Positions 54,046 to 61,613 of a stretch of 64,000 nucleotides of DNA are shown piece after piece; the first letter of the stretch is position 1, and the number at the start of each line of letters is the position of its first letter. Source of the DNA: Aquabacterium sp. NJ1. Lineage in GTDB: Bacteria > Pseudomonadota > Gammaproteobacteria > Burkholderiales > Burkholderiaceae_C. Position numbers and translations under genes: made by a program. The notes beneath the pieces were generated by a model. The model was not told the DNA's origin. It saw only the letters and a program-made list of their open reading frames with translations, and searched no databases. The DNA lies in the NCBI RefSeq assembly GCF_000768065.1, contig NZ_JRKM01000001.1:1302001-1366000 (forward strand), read 5' to 3'.

Positions 54046-55064
54046 GGCAGGGGCACACCTTCGGCCTGCGCCAGCGTCACCAGCGCTTCTTCCATGAGCG
54101 CGCGCGCATGCCCGGCCACGCGGTAGAGGTAGGCGTGCAGCACCACGTCGGCCGGCTCGCGGCTTTCGCAATCGGCACTGTAGGCCTCGAACTGGCCCAG
54201 CATGGTCACCAGGTGCGCGAGATGCTGCGGGCACTCGCACGCCACACGGGGCATGGCTTGCACCAGGCCTGCCAGGGCGCCCGCATCAAAGCGCGGCCCC
54301 GGTGCCGGGTCAGGCACATGGCGCAAACCCCGCGCCACGCTGCGCCAGCCACGGGCCGCATCCATCATGGCCTGCATGAGTTCCACTGCCGGCACAGGCG
54401 AACGCCTCAGGATGGCACCCCGCGCATGCAAGGCCCCGGTGACCTGCGTGCTGGCAAAGCCATAAACCACCAGCAGTTGACGGGCGCCCACGGCGCGCTG
54501 CAGTCGCAAGAGCCAGTCCACCGTGTCCATGTGCAAGGCTGACAGATCCGCCAGCAGCACGTCGGCCTTGACGCCCTTGAGAGACAGCTCCGAGGCCGGG
54601 CTGCCATCGATGGCCTTGACCAGCTTCACGCCTTCAAACCCGTGCAGCACATCCGCCCAATGCAGGGCCGCATCCTTGCCCACCAGAAGGACACGAACGT
54701 CTTCGGTGCTGGTCTTGCTGGCCTGGCTGGCAAGCGCTGCAGGCAGCGTGCTCTCGCCATTGAGCACGCTCTCGGTCTGGTCGGCCTCGTCCATCAGGTC
54801 CTGCAAACTGGCGGTGTCCATGCGCGCCAGCATGCCGATGGCGTGGCCGCGATTAACCAGTTGCTTGATCAATACCAGACGGCGCACATCCTGGCTGGAA
54901 TACAACCGTTGCCCGGATGGCGTTTGCACGGGGCCGACAACCTGATAACGTCGCTCCCAGACCCTCAGCGTCGCCACGGGGATGTTCACCATGCGCGCCG
55001 CCGCACTGCTGCGATAACGAGGGGCGCCCGCGTCTTCCTTGTTAGACCTTGCTTCTTCGGACAT
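54030..55064 (-). CDS. MerR-family transcriptional regulator with receiver-like and helical C-terminal domains
   Basis: The 344-residue protein begins with a winged MerR-type DNA-binding domain (RYRSSAAARMVNIPVATLRVWERRYQVVGPVQTPSGQRLYSSQDVRRLVLIKQL, about residues 15-75). A Rossmann-like domain follows (about 120-215, VRVLLVGKDAALHWADVL, ADVLLADLSAL, LLVVYGF), similar in shape to the cobalamin-binding part of CarH/LitR regulators, but no E/D-x-H-x2-G cobalamin motif is visible. The C-terminal helical part contains CECPQHLAHLV, LGQFEAYSADCESR and LHAYLYRVAGHARALMEEAL. ATG 55064 has GAGG 9 bases upstream. It is divergent from the HiPIP gene and may control it. Confidence 0.85.
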   Translation of the reverse strand: MSEEARSNKEDAGAPRYRSSAAARMVNIPVATLRVWERRYQVVGPVQTPSGQRLYSSQDVRRLVLIKQLVNRGHAIGMLARMDTASLQDLMDEADQTESVLNGESTLPAALASQASKTSTEDVRVLLVGKDAALHWADVLHGFEGVKLVKAIDGSPASELSLKGVKADVLLADLSALHMDTVDWLLRLQRAVGARQLLVVYGFASTQVTGALHARGAILRRSPVPAVELMQAMMDAARGWRSVARGLRHVPDPAPGPRFDAGALAGLVQAMPRVACECPQHLAHLVTMLGQFEAYSADCESREPADVVLHAYLYRVAGHARALMEEALVTLAQAEGVPLPQAAA

Positions 55065-55100
55065 TGAACACCTCGGATCTTGATTGAACTCAAATTGAAC
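55063..55100. promoter_or_regulatory. Three direct ATTGAAC repeats between MerR and HiPIP genes
   Basis: ATTGAAC occurs at 55063-55069, 55083-55089 and 55094-55100, at intervals of 20 and 11 bases, near whole turns of the helix. The first copy overlaps the MerR start codon. This looks like a cooperative operator, perhaps for the MerR protein itself; this is inference. Confidence 0.5.
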
Positions 55101-55208
55101 ACGCTTGACGCATTGTGGCGACAGACCCAGGCCGATAGTGGGTCGAAAATGAGTCAAAGTGGATTCAGATCGCTTTTCCCCTCACCCCACTCAAATGGAG
55201 AACACACC

Positions 55209-55520
55209 ATGACCAGCCGTCGCCAATTCATGATGACCATCGTGCCCGCCGCAGCCGCCCTGTCGGTGATGGGCCAGGCCCACGCCGCGGACGCCCCCAA
55301 GGTGGACGAAAAAGACCCGGCCGCCACCGGCCTGGGCTACAAGCACGACGCCACCAAGGTGGACGCCAAGAAGTACCCCACCTACAAGGCCGGCAGCGCC
55401 TGCGGCAACTGCCAGTTCTTCCAGGGCAAGGCCGGTGACGCCTGGGGTGCCTGCCCGCTGCTGGGCGGCAAGCAGGTCAATGCCAAGGGCTGGTGCTCGG
55501 CCTACGCCAAGAAGGCCTGA
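55209..55520 (+). CDS. High-potential iron-sulfur protein (HiPIP), Tat-exported
   Basis: The 103-residue protein carries a [4Fe-4S] cluster that works at high redox potential as a periplasmic electron carrier. The twin-arginine signal is MTSRRQFMMTIV. The cluster cysteines are CGNC, CPLL and CSAY in the order C-X2-C-X13-C-X13-C, and SACGNCQFFQGK and GWCSAYAKKA are typical. GGAG stands 8 bases before the ATG. No partner oxidase or photosynthetic gene lies nearby. Confidence 0.95.
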   Translation: MTSRRQFMMTIVPAAAALSVMGQAHAADAPKVDEKDPAATGLGYKHDATKVDAKKYPTYKAGSACGNCQFFQGKAGDAWGACPLLGGKQVNAKGWCSAYAKKA

Positions 55521-55533
55521 TCGGCCAGCTGAG

Positions 55534-55560
55534 GCGGGTCAGGCCACTTCGGTGACCCGC
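55534..55560 (+). terminator. Possible terminator hairpin after HiPIP
   Basis: GCGGGTCA (55534-55541) pairs perfectly with TGACCCGC (55553-55560) around an 11-base loop and is followed by TTC. It overlaps the 3' end of the convergent GGDEF-EAL gene. The T-run is poor. Confidence 0.45.
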
Positions 55561-57770
55561 TTCAAGGTGCCCTGCTCCAGCGCCTGGCGCAGCCAGTCTT
55601 CGAACACGGCCGCGGGCATGGGCTTGGCAAACCAGTAGCCCTGCCCCTCCAGGCAGCCCAGGGCGCGCAAGTGCTGCATCATGGCCAGGGTTTCGACACC
55701 CTCGGCGATGGTGCTCAGACCCAGGCCCTTGGCCATCTGGATGATGGCGCGCACGATCGCCACGTCTTCTGGGTGGCGCTCCAGATCCCGCACGAAGCTC
55801 TGGTCGATCTTGAGCTTGTCCACCGAGAGGCGCTTCAGATAGGACAAGCTGGAATAGCCTGTCCCGAAGTCGTCGATGGCCAGCTTCACGCCCAGGGCCT
55901 TCAAGCCCTTCAAGCGCATTTCCACGCTTTCTACATCGCTGATCAGCACGGACTCGGTCAGTTCCAACTCCAGCTGGGCGGGCGACAAGCCCGATGTGGC
56001 CAGCGCCTGCGACACCACCGACTCGACCTCGCCCCGCTTGAACTGCAGGGCCGACAGGTTCACGGCCACGGTCAGCGGCGGCAGGCCCTTTCTGGACCAG
56101 GCCATCGCCTGACGGCAGGCCTCCTCAATGACCCAGTCGCCGATCGGCACGATCAGGCCGCTGTCTTCGGCCACCGGGATGAACTTGCCCGGCGGCACCA
56201 GGCCCCACTCCGGGTGCTGCCAGCGGATCAGCGCCTCCACGCCAAACACGCGCCCCGAGGCCAGGTCCACCTGGGGCTGGTAGTGCAGCACGAATTGCCC
56301 CAGTTCCAGGGCACGGCGCAGGCCATTGCGCATGGTCAGGCGCTCCATCGCCTCCGCATTCATGCGGTCATCGAAGAAGCGATAGGTGTTGCGCCCCTCA
56401 TCCTTGGACCGGTACAGGGCCGTGTCGGCGCGCTGCAGCAGGGTGTCGAAATCCTCGCCGTCATTGGGCGCCATCGCGATCCCCATGGAAGCCGAAATCG
56501 ACAGGTCCTGGCCAATGACAGAGACGGGCTTGCCCAACTCCTCCATCACCTTGGTCACGACCGGTGTCGCCGCATCCGCATCGGGCAGGTCCTTGAGCAC
56601 CATCAGAAACTCGTCGCCGCCCGGCCGGCTGACCGTGTCGGACTGCCGCAGCGTGTTGAGCAGGATGTCGGCCACCGCGCGCAGCAACTGGTCGCCCACC
56701 GCGTGGCCCAAGGTGTCGTTGATGTTCTTGAAATGGTCCAGGTCCAGCAGGACCAAAGCCACCTGCTTGTTGTGCCGTTTGGCGTCGGCCAGAGCCTGCG
56801 ACAGACGATCGCGCGCCAGTTCCCGGTTGGGCAAGCCGGTCAGCACATCGTGATACGCCAGAAACGCGGCGCGCTCCTCGGCCTCCTGGCGCTCTTCGAT
56901 CTCCTCTGACAAACGCCGATACGGGTTGCTCACACTGGTCACGAACACCGCCCGGTAGATGAAGAAGTAGGCCACCACCTTGTAGACATGCCCCAGCAGG
57001 ATGAACGCATCATTGACACTCGCGTACAAGGTCAGGCAGGCCTCAGACAACATCGTGATCAAGGCGGCCGTGCACAGATCGCTGGTGCTGTAAGGCAGTT
57101 GCTCGTTGCGGCGGCGCATGAAGACCCAGGCCGATGCAGCCGTCAGCACGATCACCCCATATTCGGCAAACACCTTGAAGCCCGTGAGACCGCGGCCATC
57201 CACGAAGGTGCGCGGCCAGATCTCGGGCACCCCCAGCTCGACCGCATAACACCCCACCGTCCACAACAAGGCGGCGCTGAGCAGGGCATACCGGGGCCAC
57301 CCCGACTGCAAGGGCTGAATGGGCCGAATGGCCGCAGCCAGCAAGGTCCAGGCAGCGGTGTAGCGCGCCATCAACCAGAACTGAATGGCCTTTTCCGCAC
57401 CGGCCGGCGTGACGAAATCAGGCATGCCCTTGAAGGACATGGCGTGCCCGAAATCAATCAGGCCCACCGCCAGAAAGCCGCAGCCAATGATGACGATGTT
57501 GCCGGGCTGGGCGGGGCTGCGCGCATGCCAGGCCACCGAGAACACCAGCAAGGCCGCCACGATGGCGCCGAACTCCGTGACCGTGTGCAAGGCGACGGAG
57601 AACACTGGAAAGCGTGGCTGCCAGGGGGAAAAAACCGCCACACCCCAGAGCACAATCAGGACCATGCCCAGGCTGAGAATCAGTCTGGTCGGCAGCTTCT
57701 GAGTTAAGTGGCCGTCACCGGCACCCGGTGACGTGGGCGCCGCATGCACGCCTGCGACAGGTAAGGACAT
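55539..57770 (-). CDS. Membrane GGDEF-EAL protein with MASE3 sensor domain
   Basis: The 743-residue protein has a MASE3 sensor of several membrane helices (about 20-265; ALHTVTEFGAIVAALLVFSVAW, GFLAVGLIDFGHAMSFKGMPDF, QFWLMARYTAAWTLLAAAI). A GGDEF domain has GGDEF at 384-388 and an I-site RQSD five residues before. The EAL domain has EAL at 512-514 and DDFGTGYSSLSYL. Both catalytic centres look complete, so it may make and degrade c-di-GMP. ATG 57770 has AAGGAG 8 bases upstream; the longer frame is rejected. A sigma-28-like promoter lies about 75 bases upstream, suggesting control with flagellar genes. Confidence 0.93.
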   Translation of the reverse strand: MSLPVAGVHAAPTSPGAGDGHLTQKLPTRLILSLGMVLIVLWGVAVFSPWQPRFPVFSVALHTVTEFGAIVAALLVFSVAWHARSPAQPGNIVIIGCGFLAVGLIDFGHAMSFKGMPDFVTPAGAEKAIQFWLMARYTAAWTLLAAAIRPIQPLQSGWPRYALLSAALLWTVGCYAVELGVPEIWPRTFVDGRGLTGFKVFAEYGVIVLTAASAWVFMRRRNEQLPYSTSDLCTAALITMLSEACLTLYASVNDAFILLGHVYKVVAYFFIYRAVFVTSVSNPYRRLSEEIEERQEAEERAAFLAYHDVLTGLPNRELARDRLSQALADAKRHNKQVALVLLDLDHFKNINDTLGHAVGDQLLRAVADILLNTLRQSDTVSRPGGDEFLMVLKDLPDADAATPVVTKVMEELGKPVSVIGQDLSISASMGIAMAPNDGEDFDTLLQRADTALYRSKDEGRNTYRFFDDRMNAEAMERLTMRNGLRRALELGQFVLHYQPQVDLASGRVFGVEALIRWQHPEWGLVPPGKFIPVAEDSGLIVPIGDWVIEEACRQAMAWSRKGLPPLTVAVNLSALQFKRGEVESVVSQALATSGLSPAQLELELTESVLISDVESVEMRLKGLKALGVKLAIDDFGTGYSSLSYLKRLSVDKLKIDQSFVRDLERHPEDVAIVRAIIQMAKGLGLSTIAEGVETLAMMQHLRALGCLEGQGYWFAKPMPAAVFEDWLRQALEQGTLKRVTEVA

Positions 57771-57850
57771 ATTCCAGGCTCCTTGCTTGATCCGGACATG
57801 GCCCAAAGGCATGGCCTACCCAGCAAGTTGCTCAGCGATAAATAGACTTC

Positions 57851-57877
57851 TTATCGGCGCATACAGCCCTTGAGTTA
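57851..57877 (-). promoter_or_regulatory. Candidate sigma-28 (FliA) promoter for the GGDEF-EAL gene
   Basis: On the minus strand GCCGATAA (57851-57858) matches the full FliA -10 consensus. Eleven bases upstream TAACTCAA (57870-57877) matches the -35 consensus TAAAGTTT in its first three bases. The spacing is the expected 11. CGATAA/TTATCG also form a 6-bp inverted repeat (57836-57856) at this site. Confidence 0.5.
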
Positions 57878-57980
57878 AGCATGGCAGGTCAATTCCCAGG
57901 CCCAGTGTGCCGCAAGCTGTTTCATTTCTGCCAGAAACCGCGTGAACTGTGACACGTATCACGCGTTTGTGCACCTCGCC

Positions 57981-58011
57981 CAAAAAGCAAAGGGGCACCC
58001 GAAGGTGCCCC
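57981..58011 (-). terminator. Rho-independent terminator after the Tim44-domain gene
   Basis: On the minus strand a perfect 8-bp stem (GGGGCACC/GGTGCCCC, 57992-57999 with 58004-58011) with a TTCG loop is followed by TTTGCTTTTTG. This is a strong intrinsic terminator. Confidence 0.88.
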
Positions 58012-58043
58012 TGCTGCTGCCGCGGCTGCGACTGCGGCGCCGA

Positions 58044-59024
58044 TCAGGCGTCCAGCGGCGTGATGCCGGCAATCGCCCAGTCACGCCCTTCATCCAGCGG
58101 TTTGACCAGGTGCCACAGCTCGTTGAACGGCTGGGCGCCCGCATTGACTTCCTCGCGGATCAGGCCATGGAAGCGCACGGTGGCCACCCACTGGTCGGCT
58201 TCCTTGGTCGCGTCCACCAGTTCGGCATCCAGTTGCATGACATCGGTCTGGTTGGCCGCCTGGCCGCGTTCCTGGATATCCAGCCGCAGAGATGCGAACA
58301 GCTCGGGCGTGGTGAACTTGCGCAGGTCTTCGATGTTGGCGGCGTCATTGGCGGCCTGCATGCGGATGAAGATCATCTTGGCCACGCGTGTGAAGCCCTC
58401 GGCATCGAAGCCGGCAGGCACCTGACCAGCGACGGCCGTTGCGGCAGCGCCTGCGGCCGCACCAGCGCCACCGCCTGCCGCGAACGCGTCCGGCTGGGAC
58501 TGGCGCTGCATGGCTTGCGCCTGCTGGGGCATTTGCGAGGCCTGCGGGCTGTAAGGTGCGCCGGCACCGGCCAGTTGCGGCCCACCCATGGGCGCTCCGC
58601 CCTTGCTGAAGCGGCGCATCAGCCAGCCGATCACCATGAAGGCGACCACACCGATCAGCAGCATGGTCATCATGTTGCCGAAGGCCTCACCCATGCCGAA
58701 ATGGCTCATCAGGGCCGCAATACCCAGGCCCGCGGCGATCCCCGCGACGGGGCCCAGCCAGGAGCGTTTGCCTGGTTGGGCAGCAGGCGTCGGTGCCGCG
58801 GCTTGCTGACCCACACCCGGTTGCGCCGCGTTATTGGGCGAGGCCGGAGCCTGGTTCGGCGACTGGTTGGGCGTGGCCGTGGGTTGTTTGGCGGGCATCT
58901 GGCGCTGCATGCCGGAGGCCCGTCCGCCGCCCAGGCGCTTGGCCTCGACATCCAGAGGCGCGGACACCATGCCCACGCCGGCCAACACCACAGCCAAAGC
59001 CGTCAAACGGTTCTTCCATGTCAT
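58044..59024 (-). CDS. Tim44-like domain membrane protein
   Basis: The 326-residue protein has a signal peptide (MTWKNRLTALAVVLAGVGMVSAPLDVEA), a low-complexity Gln/Pro/Ala linker, one or two membrane helices (LGPVAGIAAGLGIAALMSHFG and MMTMLLIGVVAFMVIGWLMRRF) and a C-terminal Tim44-like domain (about 205-325; FTRVAKMIFIRMQAANDAANIEDLRKFTTPELF, DVMQLDAELVDA, FHGLIREEVNAGAQPFNELWHLVKP). These bacterial proteins are envelope proteins of unknown role. The start is set by the signal peptide; the longer frame is spurious. A strong terminator follows. Confidence 0.88.
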   Translation of the reverse strand: MTWKNRLTALAVVLAGVGMVSAPLDVEAKRLGGGRASGMQRQMPAKQPTATPNQSPNQAPASPNNAAQPGVGQQAAAPTPAAQPGKRSWLGPVAGIAAGLGIAALMSHFGMGEAFGNMMTMLLIGVVAFMVIGWLMRRFSKGGAPMGGPQLAGAGAPYSPQASQMPQQAQAMQRQSQPDAFAAGGGAGAAAGAAATAVAGQVPAGFDAEGFTRVAKMIFIRMQAANDAANIEDLRKFTTPELFASLRLDIQERGQAANQTDVMQLDAELVDATKEADQWVATVRFHGLIREEVNAGAQPFNELWHLVKPLDEGRDWAIAGITPLDA

Positions 59025-59158
59025 GAAAGTTTCAATCCTTACCCCATGAGGGTCGTTGTATCGCTGCGCGCATTGTGCGCGTGCCCCCTGGCAAATCGGG
59101 GCTACCCGCCGAAGTTCAAGGGTCCTTGACAAATCACCGTACTGGGGATAATGGCGGC

Positions 59159-60592
59159 ATGAGTTCCCCCACACCCGCTGCCTCGTCATTCGGCAGCCTG
59201 CCGCTGAGCCCCGCCATGCAGGACAACCTGCAATCCCTGGGCTACCTGAGCATGACACCCATCCAGGCCACCAGCCTGCCACTGACCCTGGCCGGCGACG
59301 ACCTCATCGCCCAAGCCAAGACCGGCAGCGGCAAAACCGCCGCCTTCGCCCTGCCCATGCTGCACCGCCTGGCCACCGCCAGCTTCGCCGTGCAAGGCAT
59401 GGTGATGTGCCCCACCCGCGAACTCGCTGACCAGGTGGCCCAGGAGATCCGCCGCCTGGCGCGCTTCGAGCCCAATATCAAGGTGCTGACCCTGTGCGGC
59501 GGCGCCACCATGCGCCCGCAAATCGAGAGTCTGGCCCATGGCGCCCACATCGTGGTGGGCACGCCCGGCCGCCTGATGGACCACCTGGAGCGCGGCACCC
59601 TGAACCTCGACGGCCTGCAGACCCTGGTGCTCGACGAAGCCGACCGCATGCTGGACATGGGCTTCCATGACGACATCGTGGCCGTGAGCCGCCAGTGCCC
59701 CCGCAACCGCCAGACCCTGCTGTTCTCGGCCACCTACCCCGAAGGCATCGCCAAACTCAGCGCCCAGTTCCTGCGTGCGCCCAAGGAGGTCAAGGTCGAA
59801 TCCCACCACGATGCGAGCAAGATCCGCCAGCTGTGGTTCGAGGTCGACTCGGCCACGCGCCTGGATGCCGTCGCGCACCTGCTGTTGCACTATCGCCCCG
59901 CCAGCACCATCGCTTTTTGCAACACCAAGCAACAATGCCGCGACCTGGTGGACGTGCTCACGGCGCAGGGCATCGAGGCCATCGCCCTGCACGGTGACCT
60001 GGAGCAGCGCGACCGCGACCAGGTGCTGATCCAGTTCGCCAACCGCAGCGCCTCGGTGCTGGTGGCCACCGACGTGGCCGCGCGCGGCCTGGACATCGCC
60101 CAGCTTGAAGCCGTGATCAATGTGGACGTCACGCCGGACCCGGAAGTGCACATCCACCGCATCGGCCGCACAGGCCGTGGCGAAGCAGAGGGCCTGGCCC
60201 TGAACCTGGCCAGCATGGACGAGATGGGCCGCGTGGGCAACATCGAGCTGCTGCAAAAGCGCGAATCCAAGTGGCAGAAACTCGATGAGCTGCACCCCAG
60301 CAGCAACGCCCCGCTTCAGCCCCCCATGGTCACCATCCAGATCCTGGGTGGCAAGAAAGAGAAGATCCGCCCCGGCGACGTGCTGGGCGCCCTCACTGGC
60401 GAAGCAGGCTTGCAAGGCAGCCAGATCGGCAAGATCAACGTCACCGACTTCCACACCTATGTGGCCGTGGAGCGCAGCATCGCGGGCAAGGCCGTCAACC
60501 AGCTCAACAGCGTCAAGGTCAAGGGCAAGAAGGTCAAGGCGCGCTTGCTGAAAGACGTGCTGCGCGAAGCACAGGCGGCACCCCGGCGCTGA
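59159..60592 (+). CDS. dbpA: ATP-dependent RNA helicase DbpA
   Basis: The 477-residue DEAD-box helicase acts in 50S ribosome assembly by binding a 23S rRNA hairpin. It shows the Q motif (FGSLPLSPAMQDNLQSLGYLSMTPIQ), AKTGSGKTAAF, PTRELADQV, VLDEADRMLD, SATYP, TDVAARGLDI and HRIGRTGRG. The C-terminal domain VTIQILGGKKEKIRPGDVLGALTG with HTYVAVERSIAGKAV is the DbpA-specific RNA-binding domain. TTGACA (59126-59131) and GATAAT (59147-59152), 15 bases apart, would place the transcript start at or next to the ATG. Divergent from the Tim44 gene. Confidence 0.95.
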   Translation: MSSPTPAASSFGSLPLSPAMQDNLQSLGYLSMTPIQATSLPLTLAGDDLIAQAKTGSGKTAAFALPMLHRLATASFAVQGMVMCPTRELADQVAQEIRRLARFEPNIKVLTLCGGATMRPQIESLAHGAHIVVGTPGRLMDHLERGTLNLDGLQTLVLDEADRMLDMGFHDDIVAVSRQCPRNRQTLLFSATYPEGIAKLSAQFLRAPKEVKVESHHDASKIRQLWFEVDSATRLDAVAHLLLHYRPASTIAFCNTKQQCRDLVDVLTAQGIEAIALHGDLEQRDRDQVLIQFANRSASVLVATDVAARGLDIAQLEAVINVDVTPDPEVHIHRIGRTGRGEAEGLALNLASMDEMGRVGNIELLQKRESKWQKLDELHPSSNAPLQPPMVTIQILGGKKEKIRPGDVLGALTGEAGLQGSQIGKINVTDFHTYVAVERSIAGKAVNQLNSVKVKGKKVKARLLKDVLREAQAAPRR

Positions 60593-60654
60593 AACAAGCG
60601 TCTCCTGGGTTTGGCTAGCATGGGCAGCCAACACCATCAAACTCAGGAGCCCGG

Positions 60655-61449
60655 ATGCCCGCCCATTCCGCCACCAGCCTTGAAGACCTGGCCGACCAGA
60701 ACCTGGCGCACGCCGTACGCCTGCACTCGCGCTGGCAACCGGCGGCCAAGTTGCTGGAACTCAATGGCGTGCTGCTGCACCAGGGGACGCTGCCCTTGCC
60801 TTTGCCGCATCAGAACTGCGTGATCCGGCTGGACTCGACCGTCAAGCCCGATCTGCTGCTGCAACAGGCAGGCGCCTTTTACGGCGGCTCGGCCAACCCC
60901 TACGCCGTCATCACCATGAGCCGCCAGGATCTGGACCTGGACGCCTGCCTGGGCGCGCAAGGCTTCACCGCGCACGCCGACCTGCCCGCCATGCTGGCCG
61001 AGGCCCCGCTGGCCATGCCACCCACGGCCGCCGGCTGGCGCATCGACCTGTTGACCCAGGCGGCCGAGCTGCCCGCCTTCGTCAACGTGTGTGCCAAGGC
61101 CTACGCCACCCTGGGCCTGCCCGAGTTCATGACACCCAGCTTCTTCGTGCAAACCGATGGCCTGCTGGCAGCGGATGTCTCCATCGCCCTGGCCCGCAAC
61201 GCGCAAGGCGAGGTCGCGGCGGCAGCCATGGCCCTGCACACGGGTGAAGTGGCCGGCGTCTACTGGGTCGGTACCCTGCCCGAGGCGCGCGGTGCCTGCC
61301 TGGCCGCCGCCTGCACGGCGGCCGTCACCAACCTGGCGCTGGAGCGGGGCGCGCGCGGCGTCACCTTGCAAGCCTCGCACATGGGCGAGCCCACCTACCG
61401 GCGCCTGGGCTTTCGGGAATACGGGCGCATGACGCGCTGGAGCCGCTGA
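60655..61449 (+). CDS. GNAT-like N-acetyltransferase
   Basis: The 264-residue protein has a C-terminal half resembling the GNAT fold: AAAAMALHTGEVAGVYWVGTLPEARGACLAAACTAAVTNLALERGARGVTLQASHMGEPTYRRLGF, with the ARGACLAAA acetyl-CoA loop and the YRRLGF ending. The N-terminal half (LEDLADQNLAHAVRLHSRW) is a non-acetyltransferase-like extension. The substrate is unknown. AGGAG lies 6 bases before the ATG. It starts 62 bases after dbpA. Confidence 0.8.
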   Translation: MPAHSATSLEDLADQNLAHAVRLHSRWQPAAKLLELNGVLLHQGTLPLPLPHQNCVIRLDSTVKPDLLLQQAGAFYGGSANPYAVITMSRQDLDLDACLGAQGFTAHADLPAMLAEAPLAMPPTAAGWRIDLLTQAAELPAFVNVCAKAYATLGLPEFMTPSFFVQTDGLLAADVSIALARNAQGEVAAAAMALHTGEVAGVYWVGTLPEARGACLAAACTAAVTNLALERGARGVTLQASHMGEPTYRRLGFREYGRMTRWSR

Positions 61450-61510
61450 GGCCACTGGCGCCTCCAGGCAAACCTGCGCAGGCCCAAGCCCCCTCCAGGC
61501 GAATGCCCAT

Positions 61511-61532
61511 GATCAGAATGAGGCCTCTGATC
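61511..61532. promoter_or_regulatory. Perfect inverted repeat upstream of ygiQ
   Basis: GATCAGA (61511-61517) and TCTGATC (61526-61532) are exact inverted copies with an 8-base spacer, flanked by CCC and GGG. There is no T-run. It lies in the 164-base gap between the GNAT and ygiQ genes and could be an operator or an RNA hairpin. Confidence 0.4.
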
Positions 61533-61613
61533 GGGCGACTGCGGCGACAATAGAGGGTTGTCCGCTTCCCTTTGCCTGATATCCGCCACGGTGTCAGCCA
61601 GCGCCCTTTGCCC

